From Chryseobacterium sp. ERMR1:04 (lineage in GTDB: Bacteria; Bacteroidota; Bacteroidia; Flavobacteriales; Weeksellaceae), in assembly GCF_001297705.1 (NCBI RefSeq), contig NZ_LIRF01000003.1:1609156-1673155 (forward strand): a stretch of DNA of 64,000 nt, in the 5' to 3' direction. This document shows positions 42,340 through 51,089 of this stretch, piece after piece. Below the pieces are notes generated by a model, which worked only from the letters and a program-made list of their open reading frames with translations, was not told the DNA's origin and made no database searches. How positions within the stretch are numbered: position 1 is the first letter of the stretch; each line of letters begins with the position of its first letter. The translations under genes were made by a program, and so were the position numbers.

Positions 42340-43443
42340 TTATTTCAAAGAAACTTCGGCTTTCACGTTCATTCCAGTTCTTAGCTTTTTAGCAATGTTT
42401 GGATCCAGTTTTACAAAGTCGATTTTCACAGGAAGTCTTTGTACTACTTTCACGAAGTTACCACTCGCGTTATCTGGAGGAAGAATAGAGAATGTAGAAC
42501 CTGTAGCCGGAGAGAATGAACTTACGACTCCATCAAATTCTGTATCTGGGAAAGCATCGATTTCGATTTTTACTTTCTGACCTTCTACCATTTTATCAAC
42601 CTGAGTTTCTTTAAAGTTAGCAACCACCCATTTTTGGTCATTTTTCACTAAGCTGAATAACTGAGATCCTGCCTGTAAATACTGTCCCACCTGGATTGGA
42701 ACTTTCCCTACATATCCGTCTTCTGAAGCAAGGATAATAGTGTAAGAAAGATTTAGTTTTGCATTTTCTACATCAACTTCTCTTTGTTTAGCAACTGAAC
42801 CTGCAACACTGATTTGTTGAGAACTTGCAGCTGTCTGAGAAGAAGCGATGCCCGTTTGTTGAGCAATTTGATTTCTCTGATCAACCAAAACCTGTAATTG
42901 TCTGTCTGCAGATTGTTTTGCTGCCAAAGCCTGCTCGTATTGTTGTTCTGTAATGGAGTGGTCTTTTACCAAAACAGAATATCTTTTTAGATCCTGATTG
43001 GTTTTCCAAACGTTTACTTTTGCAGCTTCTATTTGAGCATTTGCTGTTGTAACAGCAGCTTCTGAACTTCCTATATTTTTAGACGTTGCTGTTGTGCTTG
43101 CCTGAGCGTTTGAAATATTGCTTTTCGCTGTAGATAAAGCTGCTTCAGCTTGTACCAAAGCCATTTTTTGATCTCTGTTATCAAGGATAACCAACGTATC
43201 TCCTTTTTTAACTAACTGATTATCTTTCACTTTTATCTGCGTTACGTATCCTGAAACTTTAGAAATCACAGGGCTCATGTTAGAAGCAATTTGAGCATCA
43301 TCAGTCTCTTCATGAAACTGTCCGTAAGAATATGTTCTGTATCCGTAGATCCCTCCCACTACTACGACAACCGCTAAAATGATTGGGAAAACTAAACTCT
43401 TTTTCTTTTTAGGTTCAGTTACTGGTGTATTATTATTTTCCAT
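42340..43443 (-). CDS. EmrA-like membrane fusion protein (HlyD family)
   Basis: The 367-residue periplasmic adaptor has one N-terminal membrane anchor (about 15-34, LVFPIILAVVVVVGGIYGYR). Lipoyl half-motifs follow (ISKVSGYVTQIKVKDNQLVK and ILASEDGYVGKVPIQVGQYL) around a long coiled-coil hairpin rich in Ala and Gln (about 90-215), then FPDTEFDGVVSSFSPATGS, a segment typical of EmrA. It would connect the EmrB-like MFS pump to the TolC-like channel. It starts 14 bp after the channel gene, in the order regulator, channel, adaptor, pump. Confidence 0.93.
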   Translation of the reverse strand: MENNNTPVTEPKKKKSLVFPIILAVVVVVGGIYGYRTYSYGQFHEETDDAQIASNMSPVISKVSGYVTQIKVKDNQLVKKGDTLVILDNRDQKMALVQAEAALSTAKSNISNAQASTTATSKNIGSSEAAVTTANAQIEAAKVNVWKTNQDLKRYSVLVKDHSITEQQYEQALAAKQSADRQLQVLVDQRNQIAQQTGIASSQTAASSQQISVAGSVAKQREVDVENAKLNLSYTIILASEDGYVGKVPIQVGQYLQAGSQLFSLVKNDQKWVVANFKETQVDKMVEGQKVKIEIDAFPDTEFDGVVSSFSPATGSTFSILPPDNASGNFVKVVQRLPVKIDFVKLDPNIAKKLRTGMNVKAEVSLK

Positions 43444-43457
43444 TTTTGGTCTTAATC

Positions 43458-44771
43458 TTATTTAATTGTTAAAGTTCCTGTAGTTTGTAATAGTTTTCTG
43501 TAAGCCAATGCTGCATCTGCTTTTGCATTAATAACCCCAACATTTGAAGAGATCTGTGCTGCATCTGCGTCTAACAATTCAGTCATAGTAGACAAACCGT
43601 TATCATATTTATTTTTTGTAATTCTGTAGTTTTCATTAGCCTGTTCAGCAGCTTTTTCATACACTGCGATTCTCTTTTTAGAATAATCTGTGTTTTGATA
43701 TTCTCTGTTGACATCAAGCTTAATGTTGTCATTCAATAATTCATCATTGGCAGCTAATTGCTTTTCTCTTGCCTGAGACTGTCTTAATGAAGAATTTTCT
43801 TTCCAAATATTAGATAAATTATAAGAAACTCCCACTCCAACATTTACCGCATTATAAAGGGTAAGAAATTTCGGAATGTCAGCTGCTACATAACCACCTG
43901 TGAATGCTATTGAAGGAAGGTTTTCAGCTTTTGCCGATCTTGATCCCAATTCAGCCGCTTTTCTTTGTTGAGCCAAAGCTTTCAAATCTTTACGGTTTTC
44001 TCTGGCTTCATTTACGTAAAAGTCTACTGCTTTTACTTCAGCACCTTCATCAATATAATTTTGGTCTACTTCAATTTCTGTATTGTCAGGCAATCCTAAC
44101 AACAGATCCATATTGATATTGGCAATATTATAGTTATTTTTTGCCTCCAGTAATTGCAATTCAATATTTGAAGTTTGAAGATTTGCCTTTAAACGGTCAT
44201 TTCTAGCAATCACTCCGTTGTTTTCAAGTTTAAGAAAAGTATCGTCTCTTTTTTGAGAAGCTGTAAGGTTTTCTTCTAAAACTTTGATAGATTGGTTTGC
44301 TTTAAATAAATTATTATAAGCCTGAGCAACGTTATAAGCAATTGCTATTTTGTCATTCTCTGTGCTTAATTTTGATGCTTCCACCAAATATTTTGCAGAC
44401 TGTATCCCATATTTAATTCTTCCACCGTTGTAAATCGGAACACTAAGATTCACAGATCCATACGCAACCTGATGTACTTCGGGACCTCCAGCTGCTGAAA
44501 CACCGGGAAGTTTTAGATCAATATTAGGTTTAATCGGTAGATACATATAGCTTCCTGAAACTTTCAATTCCGGAAGTTGCTTGTTCTTTGCTTCCAAAAG
44601 ATCTGCGGTAGCTTCTTCTATTTTAGCTGCATCGATCTTAAGACTCTTGCTATTTTGGATTCCCAACTGCACAGCTTCATCAAGGGTGAGTTGTTTTTTC
44701 TCCTGAGCATTTGCGTTTGCCATTCCTATAAATAGAGAAAGTGCAATAACTGAATTATTTATTCTCTTCAT
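43458..44771 (-). CDS. TolC-family outer-membrane efflux channel
   Basis: The 437-residue protein has a Sec signal peptide (MKRINNSVIALSLFIGMANA then NAQ) without a lipobox, unlike the RND-linked channel at 27666. Two outer-membrane-efflux repeats are visible: LTLDEAVQLGIQNSKSLKID with SGSYMYLPIKPNIDL, and the second half with ENLPSIAFTGGYVAADIPKF and YDNGLSTMTELLDADAAQIS. It is the outer-membrane exit duct for the EmrAB-like pump. Its start overlaps the end of the TetR gene by 17 bp, which points to one transcript controlled by the regulator. Confidence 0.93.
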   Translation of the reverse strand: MKRINNSVIALSLFIGMANANAQEKKQLTLDEAVQLGIQNSKSLKIDAAKIEEATADLLEAKNKQLPELKVSGSYMYLPIKPNIDLKLPGVSAAGGPEVHQVAYGSVNLSVPIYNGGRIKYGIQSAKYLVEASKLSTENDKIAIAYNVAQAYNNLFKANQSIKVLEENLTASQKRDDTFLKLENNGVIARNDRLKANLQTSNIELQLLEAKNNYNIANINMDLLLGLPDNTEIEVDQNYIDEGAEVKAVDFYVNEARENRKDLKALAQQRKAAELGSRSAKAENLPSIAFTGGYVAADIPKFLTLYNAVNVGVGVSYNLSNIWKENSSLRQSQAREKQLAANDELLNDNIKLDVNREYQNTDYSKKRIAVYEKAAEQANENYRITKNKYDNGLSTMTELLDADAAQISSNVGVINAKADAALAYRKLLQTTGTLTIK

Positions 44772-45381
44772 AACCTAAAAGGTCTTTTAGTATGTATTTA
44801 ATATGTTTATTGAGGTCTGTATAGTATTTTTCATCAAAAACGCTCTCTTCTTCGGTATCGTTTAAGAATTCTTTATACATTTCTTTACCATTTGAGGCAT
44901 AAAATAAAGTTCCGCTCACCGTTGCATGAAGCAAGTAGATGGGAGGGTTTTTTGTAAAAACACCTTTCTTTAATCCACTTTCTAATATTTTCGAATACAT
45001 GGCGATAAACCCCATTTTTGTCTGCTTTAAAAACTCTAGGATCTGAGGGTTTTTTGCATACAGTTGCTCTCTTTGCATGATTCTGTAAAAACATTGGTTA
45101 TGTCTTACTTTTCCAGCAAACTGATCTACTATTTTTTCTATTTTTTCCCACTCATTGATGTCGGTTCTTTCCAAAATATCTTTTGAAAAGAATTGCCCTT
45201 CACTCATTCTGTACTCCACTAATTTCTCGTACAGCTTTTCTTTAGAACCGAAATAGTAAGATATCATAGAAATATTCACATTTGCAGCCTTAGCAATCTC
45301 TCTGGTAGAGGTTCCTTCGAAACCCATTTCAGCAAATATTTTTTCAGCGGCGAATAAGATATTTTCTTCTTTTGAAATCAT
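44755..45381 (-). CDS. TetR-family transcriptional regulator of the efflux operon
   Basis: I start at ATG 45381 (208 residues, MISKEENILFAAEKIFAEMG); the ORF can be extended six codons to a TTG at 45399. The N-terminal TetR helix-turn-helix is clear (EGTSTREIAKAANVNISMIS then YYFGSKEKLYEKL). The C-terminal ligand and dimer domain is helical and not assignable. The gene overlaps the TolC-like gene by 17 bp, so the repressor is the first gene of the efflux operon. A palindrome at 45425-45450 overlaps the -33 box of its promoter, which fits autorepression released by pump substrates (inference from TetR biology). Confidence 0.92.
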   Translation of the reverse strand: MISKEENILFAAEKIFAEMGFEGTSTREIAKAANVNISMISYYFGSKEKLYEKLVEYRMSEGQFFSKDILERTDINEWEKIEKIVDQFAGKVRHNQCFYRIMQREQLYAKNPQILEFLKQTKMGFIAMYSKILESGLKKGVFTKNPPIYLLHATVSGTLFYASNGKEMYKEFLNDTEEESVFDEKYYTDLNKHIKYILKDLLGYEENK

Positions 45382-45403
45382 TATACTCTCATTTTTCAAG
45401 GCG

Positions 45404-45450
45404 CAAATTTACACAACATTTTCAAATAATCAAACGATTGATTGATTATT
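45404..45450 (-). promoter_or_regulatory. efflux operon promoter with TetR-type operator
   Basis: On the minus strand TTTG (plus 45431-45434) and TAAATTTG (plus 45404-45411) are 19 bp apart, a full promoter match. AATAATCA (45425-45432) and TGATTATT (45443-45450) form a perfect 8-bp inverted repeat, 10 bp apart, covering the -33 box; an inner AATCAA/TTGATT pair also exists. Confidence 0.7.
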
Positions 45451-45669
45451 TAATTAAAATTTAATTTTAACTAATGTAATACACTGAAAATTACTATATT
45501 TAAGTTAAATAAATTTAAAAAAGTATGAAAAAATTGATTTTCCCGATAAACATTGATTTATTCGCTTTAATATATATGTAGAAGATGGCTAAAAATCAGT
45601 AATAGTCATCGTAAACGATGCGAAACAAAAAAACTACGAAAACCAGCAAAACAAATTAATTCAAAAAAT

Positions 45670-46263
45670 ATGACATCAAAATTTATCCCTTTATTACTAT
45701 CCGCAACATTATTATTTTCTCTTAACTGTAAAAATGATGATGATGACAACAGCAGTCAGCAAGAAGCAAAAGTGCAATGTGACTCTTCAAATACAACTTT
45801 TAATAAGCTATACATAAGTCTCGTAACACCCACAAACCTTGGAATTGCTCCTACACTAGATTTAGTAGCACACTCTTACACTTTCAGCGTCACAGCTAAT
45901 AAGACTATCTGTAAGGTTGGTTATCAGAGTGTTCCCGCAATGAGCTCAACGCCTTATTTGATTGAAATTTATGACAATACTTCTGCATCTATTTTATACT
46001 CGGGAAGTCATACATTTTCATCAACTGCAACTTCTTATGCTACAATTACACCTGTTGCTATTCAAACCGGACATTCATATACAATAAAAAGAATCCAGAA
46101 TAATTATGCAAGTAGTATTGTAAACACGATTGGACGACTAATCAGCAACTCAACCTACCCTGTAATTTATGGAGATCTTAAAATTACAGGATCTTCATTT
46201 TATGGAACAGGAGGTCCCGTTAATAATAATTCTATTCCTTACATCGATATTGTATTTGAATAA
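45670..46263 (+). CDS. hypothetical surface lipoprotein
   Basis: The 197-residue protein has a lipoprotein signal peptide with lipidated Cys20 (LLFSLNC) followed by an acidic stretch KNDDDDNSSQQE, similar to the negatively charged lipoprotein export signals described in Bacteroidota surface lipoproteins. The mature part is beta-rich (HSYTFSVTANKTICKVGYQS, HSYTIKRIQNNYASSIVNTI) with two further Cys residues that could pair. I do not recognise a family with certainty. It is monocistronic, with a terminator shared with holB on the opposite strand. The 288-bp region before it holds the TetR promoter and no other gene. Confidence 0.72.
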   Translation: MTSKFIPLLLSATLLFSLNCKNDDDDNSSQQEAKVQCDSSNTTFNKLYISLVTPTNLGIAPTLDLVAHSYTFSVTANKTICKVGYQSVPAMSSTPYLIEIYDNTSASILYSGSHTFSSTATSYATITPVAIQTGHSYTIKRIQNNYASSIVNTIGRLISNSTYPVIYGDLKITGSSFYGTGGPVNNNSIPYIDIVFE

Positions 46264-46267
46264 AAAT

Positions 46268-46298
46268 TAAAAACTCCGACGTAATGGTCGGAGTTTTT
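46268..46298. terminator. bidirectional terminator between the lipoprotein gene and holB
   Basis: AAAACTCCGAC (46270-46280) and GTCGGAGTTTT (46287-46297) form a perfect 11-bp stem with a 6-base loop, flanked by A- and T-rich DNA. It directly abuts the holB stop codon. Confidence 0.88.
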
Positions 46299-47417
46299 CT
46301 ATGTGCTTTTATGAATATATCTTGATAGTTTTATACCCAGATCCGTCCAGATTATTTTAGGGTTTCCATTTCGGGTTAAATGTAAATCTGCCGTTGAAAT
46401 TTCTTCCAGAATGCTTTCTATATTGGCCCCACTGATGAATTTTGAAAATCCTGCCCAGTTAAAACTATTTGCGTTGATCTTTTTATACACCAAACTTTCT
46501 GATTGATAATTTTGAAGCAATGCCAACCTGAAAATTTCAGAACAGTAATTTAAAAAGTTCTTTTGCTTTTCTCTGTTCCAGCCAGCAATTTCTCTTGCCC
46601 AAAGTATGATACTTTTAAGAAATTCGGGTTTCTTTTTCACCATAAATGCATCACGAACCCATTGAACAAATAATTTCTCAAACTCATCACTTTTATTTCC
46701 TGAGTTCAACAGTTTGATGGCATCATTCAAATCTCCCTGAGCTTGGTGAACAATCTCTTTTATCTTATCATCAGGTACAGAAAAATTCTTTTTAAGATAG
46801 CTTTCTATATCGTTATCATTAATTCTTGGAATCTCCACCACCTGCGTTCTGGAAAGAATAGTGGGAAGAATATCATTAATATCTTCGGCAGTAAGAAGAA
46901 TAATTGTTTTTGCAGGTGGTTCTTCTAAAAATTTCAGAAACTTATTAGAAGCTGCAATATTCATTTTATCAGCTCTCCAAACAATTAAAATTTTAGTTCC
47001 TCCTTCAAAACTTTTAAGAGCAAATTTTTGGTTTTGATCATCCACTTCATCCGCAGAAATAAAAAGCTGTTTGTTTTCGGACTCTAAAAAAGCGGTCCAA
47101 TCATCATAGCTTGCATAAGGCGATTTCAGAATCATCTCTCTGAATTCATCAAACTTATTTTTACTTAAAGAGTTTCTGTTATCTGTAAAAACCGGGAAAC
47201 TAAAATGCAGATCCAAATGGTTTAGATGCTCCACTTTTGAGGCAGCGTGCTCATTCTCACCTTTTAAAATTTCTTTTGCATACGCCAAAACCATAGGAAA
47301 CGTTCCATATCCTTCTTTTCCTATGAAAAGCTGGGCATGGCTCACTCTGTTTTCAGCGATACTGTCTCTAAGAAGTTTTTTAAGATTTTCCTGTCCGGCA
47401 ATGTTCTCCCAATTCAT
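46299..47417 (-). CDS. holB: DNA polymerase III subunit delta'
   Basis: The 372-residue protein is a clamp-loader AAA+ subunit that helps load the sliding clamp at the replication fork. The N-terminus MNWENIAGQENLKKLLRDSI and HAQLFIGKEGYG (in place of a functional Walker A GKT) are typical of delta'. The sensor and SRC-like region ILPTILSRTQVVEIPR and the preceding MNIAASNKFLKFLEEPPAKT helix are strongly conserved. As in other Bacteroidota delta' proteins the zinc-binding Cys cluster seen in E. coli is absent. A TATCTTTG promoter box ends 5 bases before the ATG, suggesting a leaderless transcript. Confidence 0.92.
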   Translation of the reverse strand: MNWENIAGQENLKKLLRDSIAENRVSHAQLFIGKEGYGTFPMVLAYAKEILKGENEHAASKVEHLNHLDLHFSFPVFTDNRNSLSKNKFDEFREMILKSPYASYDDWTAFLESENKQLFISADEVDDQNQKFALKSFEGGTKILIVWRADKMNIAASNKFLKFLEEPPAKTIILLTAEDINDILPTILSRTQVVEIPRINDNDIESYLKKNFSVPDDKIKEIVHQAQGDLNDAIKLLNSGNKSDEFEKLFVQWVRDAFMVKKKPEFLKSIILWAREIAGWNREKQKNFLNYCSEIFRLALLQNYQSESLVYKKINANSFNWAGFSKFISGANIESILEEISTADLHLTRNGNPKIIWTDLGIKLSRYIHKST

Positions 47418-47421
47418 GTCC

Positions 47422-47429
47422 CAAAGATA
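47422..47429 (-). promoter_or_regulatory. -7 promoter box of holB
   Basis: The minus strand reads TATCTTTG, a perfect TAnnTTTG match. Its last base is 5 bp before the ATG at 47417. Confidence 0.5.
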
Positions 47430-47591
47430 AAAAATCTTCGCTCATTTTCTGAATATTAAACGCTATTTAATATATCAAAAAGCAATTGGTATTAAATTTC
47501 CATTGACGATATCCCGTATATTATAGGCTATATCAATAATTGAATTAGAATAAATTTTAATTTAAATTTTACACAATATAATTTTTAACAA

Positions 47592-47599
47592 TACTTTTG
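47592..47599 (+). promoter_or_regulatory. -7 promoter box of the aldehyde dehydrogenase gene
   Basis: TACTTTTG matches TAnnTTTG exactly, 76 bp before the ATG at 47676. No -33 TTG lies at the right distance. Confidence 0.4.
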
Positions 47600-47675
47600 T
47601 AGAGTGATTTTTTAGTCTTAATTTTAAATAAAAATAGGATAGACCACAGAAATTATACGCACTAAAATAAATAAT

Positions 47676-48995
47676 ATGGACAATCAACTTGAACAGAAAA
47701 TAAGGGGAATATTTGAAAAACAAAAAGCTTTCTTTAAAACGCATCAAACGAAAGATATTGCATTCAGAAAAGCACAGCTAAGAAAATTCCGTGAGGTATT
47801 TCTGAATCATTCCGATGCTCTTTGTGAGGCTTTGGATATAGATTTGGGAAAAAGCAGAAAAGAAGCTGAATATGTAGAAATTCAAATTGTAATCAGTGAG
47901 CTCGATTATCTTTTAGAAAATATCGATGAGTGGGCAAAACCCATATCTGTTGAATCTAAGCCAGACTCGTCGGGGGCGGAGGTCGTGAGTAAAATAATCC
48001 ATGAACCTTATGGTGTAAATTATATTATTGGACCGTTTAACTACCCTGTTCAATTAACTTTCAGTCCACTTATCGGAGCTTTGATTTCAGGAAATACCGC
48101 TATCATAAAGCCTTCTGAAAATACACCTCATGTAGCAAAAGTTTTGGAAGACATCGTAAAAGAATCATTTGACGAATCCTATGTTGCTGTAGTCCAAGGA
48201 GCGATTGAAGAAAATACATTACTACTGAGTCTTCCCTTTGACTACATTTTCTTTACAGGAAGTCCAAATGTGGGAAAAATTGTAATGAAAGCCGCAGCAG
48301 AACAATTGATTCCTTTAACATTAGAATTAGGTGGGAAATCGCCAACCATCGTTCATAAAGACGCAGACCTTGATAAAGCTGTTCAAAAAATATCTTACGG
48401 AAAATGGATCAATTGCGGACAAACCTGTGTGGCTCCAGACTACATTTATATTCATGAATCCGTGAAAGATGCTTTTGTTGATAAATTTAAAGCTTATCTA
48501 AAAACAACATATCCGGATGGATCATTAGGGAAAATTGGAAAAATAGTTAATCAGAATCAAATTAAAAATTTGGCAGCCTATCTTGAAGCAGCTCCTGATA
48601 AAGTAATTTATGGAGGGAATTATGACCTTGAAACCCGTCATTTCGAAGCTACTTTAATGGAGAATGTGACTTGGAATGATAAAGTAATGCAACAGGAAAT
48701 TTTCGGACCTATTCTTCCAATCCTCACTTATACTGATATTGATGAAGTATTAGAAGAAATAAACAATCGTCCGAAACCATTAGCCTTATATGTATTCACC
48801 GAATCTCAAGAATTTGCAAATGATATTTTGAACCGTACAACGAGTGGCGATGCTGAAATCAACAGCACTATTGTGCATGTTGGCTCTCATCATTTACCTT
48901 TTGGGGGTGTAGGAACTTCCGGAATGGGGAAATATCACGGAAAATTTAGTTTTGAGAACTTCAGTCACAGCAGATCTGTACTTCAAGTGAAATAA
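47676..48995 (+). CDS. aldehyde dehydrogenase, class-3-like
   Basis: The 439-residue enzyme is shorter than the usual 480-500 residue ALDHs, as is typical of the class 3/coniferyl aldehyde group. It has YGVNYIIGPFNYPVQLTFSP, the base Glu in LTLELGGKSPTIV, the nucleophile Cys in WINCGQTCVAPDYIY, EIFGPILPILTY and the C-terminal HLPFGGVGTSGMGKYHG. It would oxidise fatty or aromatic aldehydes to acids with NAD(P)+. No membrane anchor is visible at the C-terminus (SHSRSVLQVK). The gene stands alone, with its own -7 box and a terminator, and is divergent from holB. Confidence 0.93.
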   Translation: MDNQLEQKIRGIFEKQKAFFKTHQTKDIAFRKAQLRKFREVFLNHSDALCEALDIDLGKSRKEAEYVEIQIVISELDYLLENIDEWAKPISVESKPDSSGAEVVSKIIHEPYGVNYIIGPFNYPVQLTFSPLIGALISGNTAIIKPSENTPHVAKVLEDIVKESFDESYVAVVQGAIEENTLLLSLPFDYIFFTGSPNVGKIVMKAAAEQLIPLTLELGGKSPTIVHKDADLDKAVQKISYGKWINCGQTCVAPDYIYIHESVKDAFVDKFKAYLKTTYPDGSLGKIGKIVNQNQIKNLAAYLEAAPDKVIYGGNYDLETRHFEATLMENVTWNDKVMQQEIFGPILPILTYTDIDEVLEEINNRPKPLALYVFTESQEFANDILNRTTSGDAEINSTIVHVGSHHLPFGGVGTSGMGKYHGKFSFENFSHSRSVLQVK

Positions 48996-49019
48996 TTTTC
49001 ATATCAATTAAAACTATAT

Positions 49020-49055
49020 AAAAGGTTGCTCTCATACAATGAGCAGCCTTTTTTG
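49020..49055 (+). terminator. terminator of the aldehyde dehydrogenase gene
   Basis: AAAAGGTTGCTC (49020-49031) pairs with GAGCAGCCTTTT (49041-49052), including one T-G position that is a wobble pair in RNA, followed by Ts. Confidence 0.82.
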
Positions 49056-49192
49056 TTTAATAAAATTTGAATTTTCTTTAATAAAAATTGCATTTTTCAC
49101 CTAAAAATAGGCCCTTAACAAACTTTAACCTCATGAAACTTTTACAATTCATTAATATTTAAGATATTTGCGCATTATTTTAAAAATAAAGA

Positions 49193-50488
49193 ATGAAAAA
49201 AATCTTTGTACTATCATTCATATCAGTTGGATATTTCCTTAACGCGCAGAGTTTGAGCAATTCGCCCTATGCAACTTACGGAATTGGAGATGTAAAATAT
49301 GATAATACGATTGAAACTGCTTCTATGGGAGGGATCTCCACCGCTTATATAAGTGACTTTACAAGTAGTTTCAACTTCGCAAACCCTGCAAATAATGCTA
49401 ATTTCGAGCTTACAAGTATAAGACTGGAAGCTACCAACGAAAATAATTATTTCAAAACTGATTATAATAATACGAAGTCTACAAAACATTCTACGTATTT
49501 ATCAAATATTTCATTGGCTTTTCCTTTGTCACCAAAGGTAAAAATGGGACTATCCTACCAGCCATACAGTTCTAAGAGCTACGATATCCTAAATACTGAA
49601 ACAATGGCTGATGGAACAGTTATTGGTAATAGATTCAGAGGAACAGGTACATTGAATACTGCTCAGATCGCCTTGTCTTATAAAGTAGCTGATCAGTTCT
49701 CAGTAGGAGCAAGAGCAAATTACTATTTTGGGAATCTTTATGATACCAACGAACTTGCTTATTCAAACTCACAAGGGTATCATAATGCAGAATTAATCAA
49801 TGGTTACGAAACGAAGAATAATATTAAAAACTTCAATTTTACATTAGGAGCTAGTTATCAAAAGCTAAATTCTCGTTCCGATCGTAAATTAACCATTGGA
49901 GCAACTACTACTTTTGGAAACACGAGTAATATGATGACTGATTATAAAAACAGCACCTATTACTATACAGCAGGAGAAGTAAAAGCAGGAGAAAGTATCA
50001 TTGATCAAAAAAGTACAAGTTCTAAAAACCTTTTACCGTTACAGGCTTCTTTGGGAGTAGGATATGGTGAAGAAAATAAATGGTTCCTTTCTGGTCAGCT
50101 AGATTACAAAAAAGGAGAATCAATTTCTTATTTTGGAAGTAGTTTAGATTTACAGGATTCTTATAGAATTTCTGCCGGAGGTTGGTATTTACCTAACTAT
50201 AATAACTTTAGAAATTATTTCTCAAGAGTTGTTTACAGATATGGTGCATTCTATGAAAAAGGAAGTCTACAGATTGCCGGTACCGACATCAACAAGTTTG
50301 GTATTTCTGCAGGTGCATTATTTCCATTCAAAACAAGTAGCATAACAAGAATGAGTGGTCTTGAACTTGGTTTGGAAGTTGGAAAAAGAGGAACACTTAA
50401 GAACAACTTGATTAATCAAAACTATATTAACCTAAAAATAGGTTTCAACTTTGCTGATAAGTGGTTCAGAAAGACTTTATATAACTAA
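49193..50488 (+). CDS. outer-membrane beta-barrel protein
   Basis: The 431-residue protein has a Sec signal peptide (MKKIFVLSFISVGYFLNAQ). The motif SPYATYGIGDVKYDNTIETA near the mature N-terminus is followed by MGGISTAYISDFTSSFNFANPAN, which resembles the N-terminal hatch of FadL/PorV-like barrels. The rest alternates amphipathic beta-strands with turns (KVADQFSVGARANYYFG). The chain ends in an aromatic-rich strand (GFNFADKWFRKTLYN). It is probably a porin or transport barrel of unknown substrate. It is followed by lptC one base after the stop, so it may be tied to envelope assembly. Confidence 0.8.
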   Translation: MKKIFVLSFISVGYFLNAQSLSNSPYATYGIGDVKYDNTIETASMGGISTAYISDFTSSFNFANPANNANFELTSIRLEATNENNYFKTDYNNTKSTKHSTYLSNISLAFPLSPKVKMGLSYQPYSSKSYDILNTETMADGTVIGNRFRGTGTLNTAQIALSYKVADQFSVGARANYYFGNLYDTNELAYSNSQGYHNAELINGYETKNNIKNFNFTLGASYQKLNSRSDRKLTIGATTTFGNTSNMMTDYKNSTYYYTAGEVKAGESIIDQKSTSSKNLLPLQASLGVGYGEENKWFLSGQLDYKKGESISYFGSSLDLQDSYRISAGGWYLPNYNNFRNYFSRVVYRYGAFYEKGSLQIAGTDINKFGISAGALFPFKTSSITRMSGLELGLEVGKRGTLKNNLINQNYINLKIGFNFADKWFRKTLYN

Positions 50489-50489
50489 C

Positions 50490-51080
50490 ATGAAGTTTGT
50501 TAAAAACAGATCATATAAAAATATAGCATACCTTTTAAGTTGTGCTATATTTTTTATATTGACATCCTGTGAAGAAGATCTTACAAAAGATAAAACCGTT
50601 CAAAGTAAAAATTTTCCTTCAACAATCATTTACAACGCTAAAATTATTCAGAGAGATTCAGGTTTTATAAGCATGAAGGCTTTAGCACCTATTATTGAAA
50701 AATATGAATTGATAGACAGCCCATATACGGTTGCTAAAAAAGGGATTAACATTGAATTTTTCGACAAGAAGAAACCTAAAGTTCCAGGTAGAATCACTGC
50801 AAAATATGCCCGAATTTTTGAATATAAAAAATTCTACGAAGCAAAAGGTAATGTAAGAATTACCACGAATGAAGGTCAAAAATTTGCCATGCAAAGTATT
50901 TTTTGGGATCAGAGAAAGAATCGAATTTATACTCATGATACTGTATTTGTAACAATGGAAGACGGTTCCACCCTTGTGGGAGCCAATGGGATGACAGCAA
51001 AAGATGACTTTTCCGAATATACTTTCTATAAAAATTCAGGAAACTTTAGCACTAAAAAGCTAGCTGAATCTAAAAAATAA
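50490..51080 (+). CDS. lptC: LPS export protein LptC-like lipoprotein
   Basis: Starting at ATG 50490 (196 residues), one base after the preceding stop, gives a lipoprotein signal (residues 1-26, LLSCAIFFILTSC with two possible Cys; LTSC is the better lipobox). The domain that follows matches the LptC/YrbK fold: SKNFPSTIIYNAKIIQRDSG, YVKAKYAR-like ITAKYARIFEYKKFYEAKGN and VRITTNEGQKF, a repeat of beta-strands forming a jelly roll. LptC couples the inner-membrane LptBFG complex to the periplasmic LPS bridge. Here it appears to be a lipoprotein rather than a transmembrane-anchored form, as is common in Bacteroidota. Confidence 0.78.
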   Translation: MKFVKNRSYKNIAYLLSCAIFFILTSCEEDLTKDKTVQSKNFPSTIIYNAKIIQRDSGFISMKALAPIIEKYELIDSPYTVAKKGINIEFFDKKKPKVPGRITAKYARIFEYKKFYEAKGNVRITTNEGQKFAMQSIFWDQRKNRIYTHDTVFVTMEDGSTLVGANGMTAKDDFSEYTFYKNSGNFSTKKLAESKK

Positions 51081-51089
51081 ATACCTGCT

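Noticed and set aside
45524..45580. Tiny ORF beginning MKKLIFPINIDLF upstream of the lipoprotein.
   Set aside because: Only 18 codons, without a clear promoter, ribosome site or membrane pattern; not separable from chance in AT-rich DNA.
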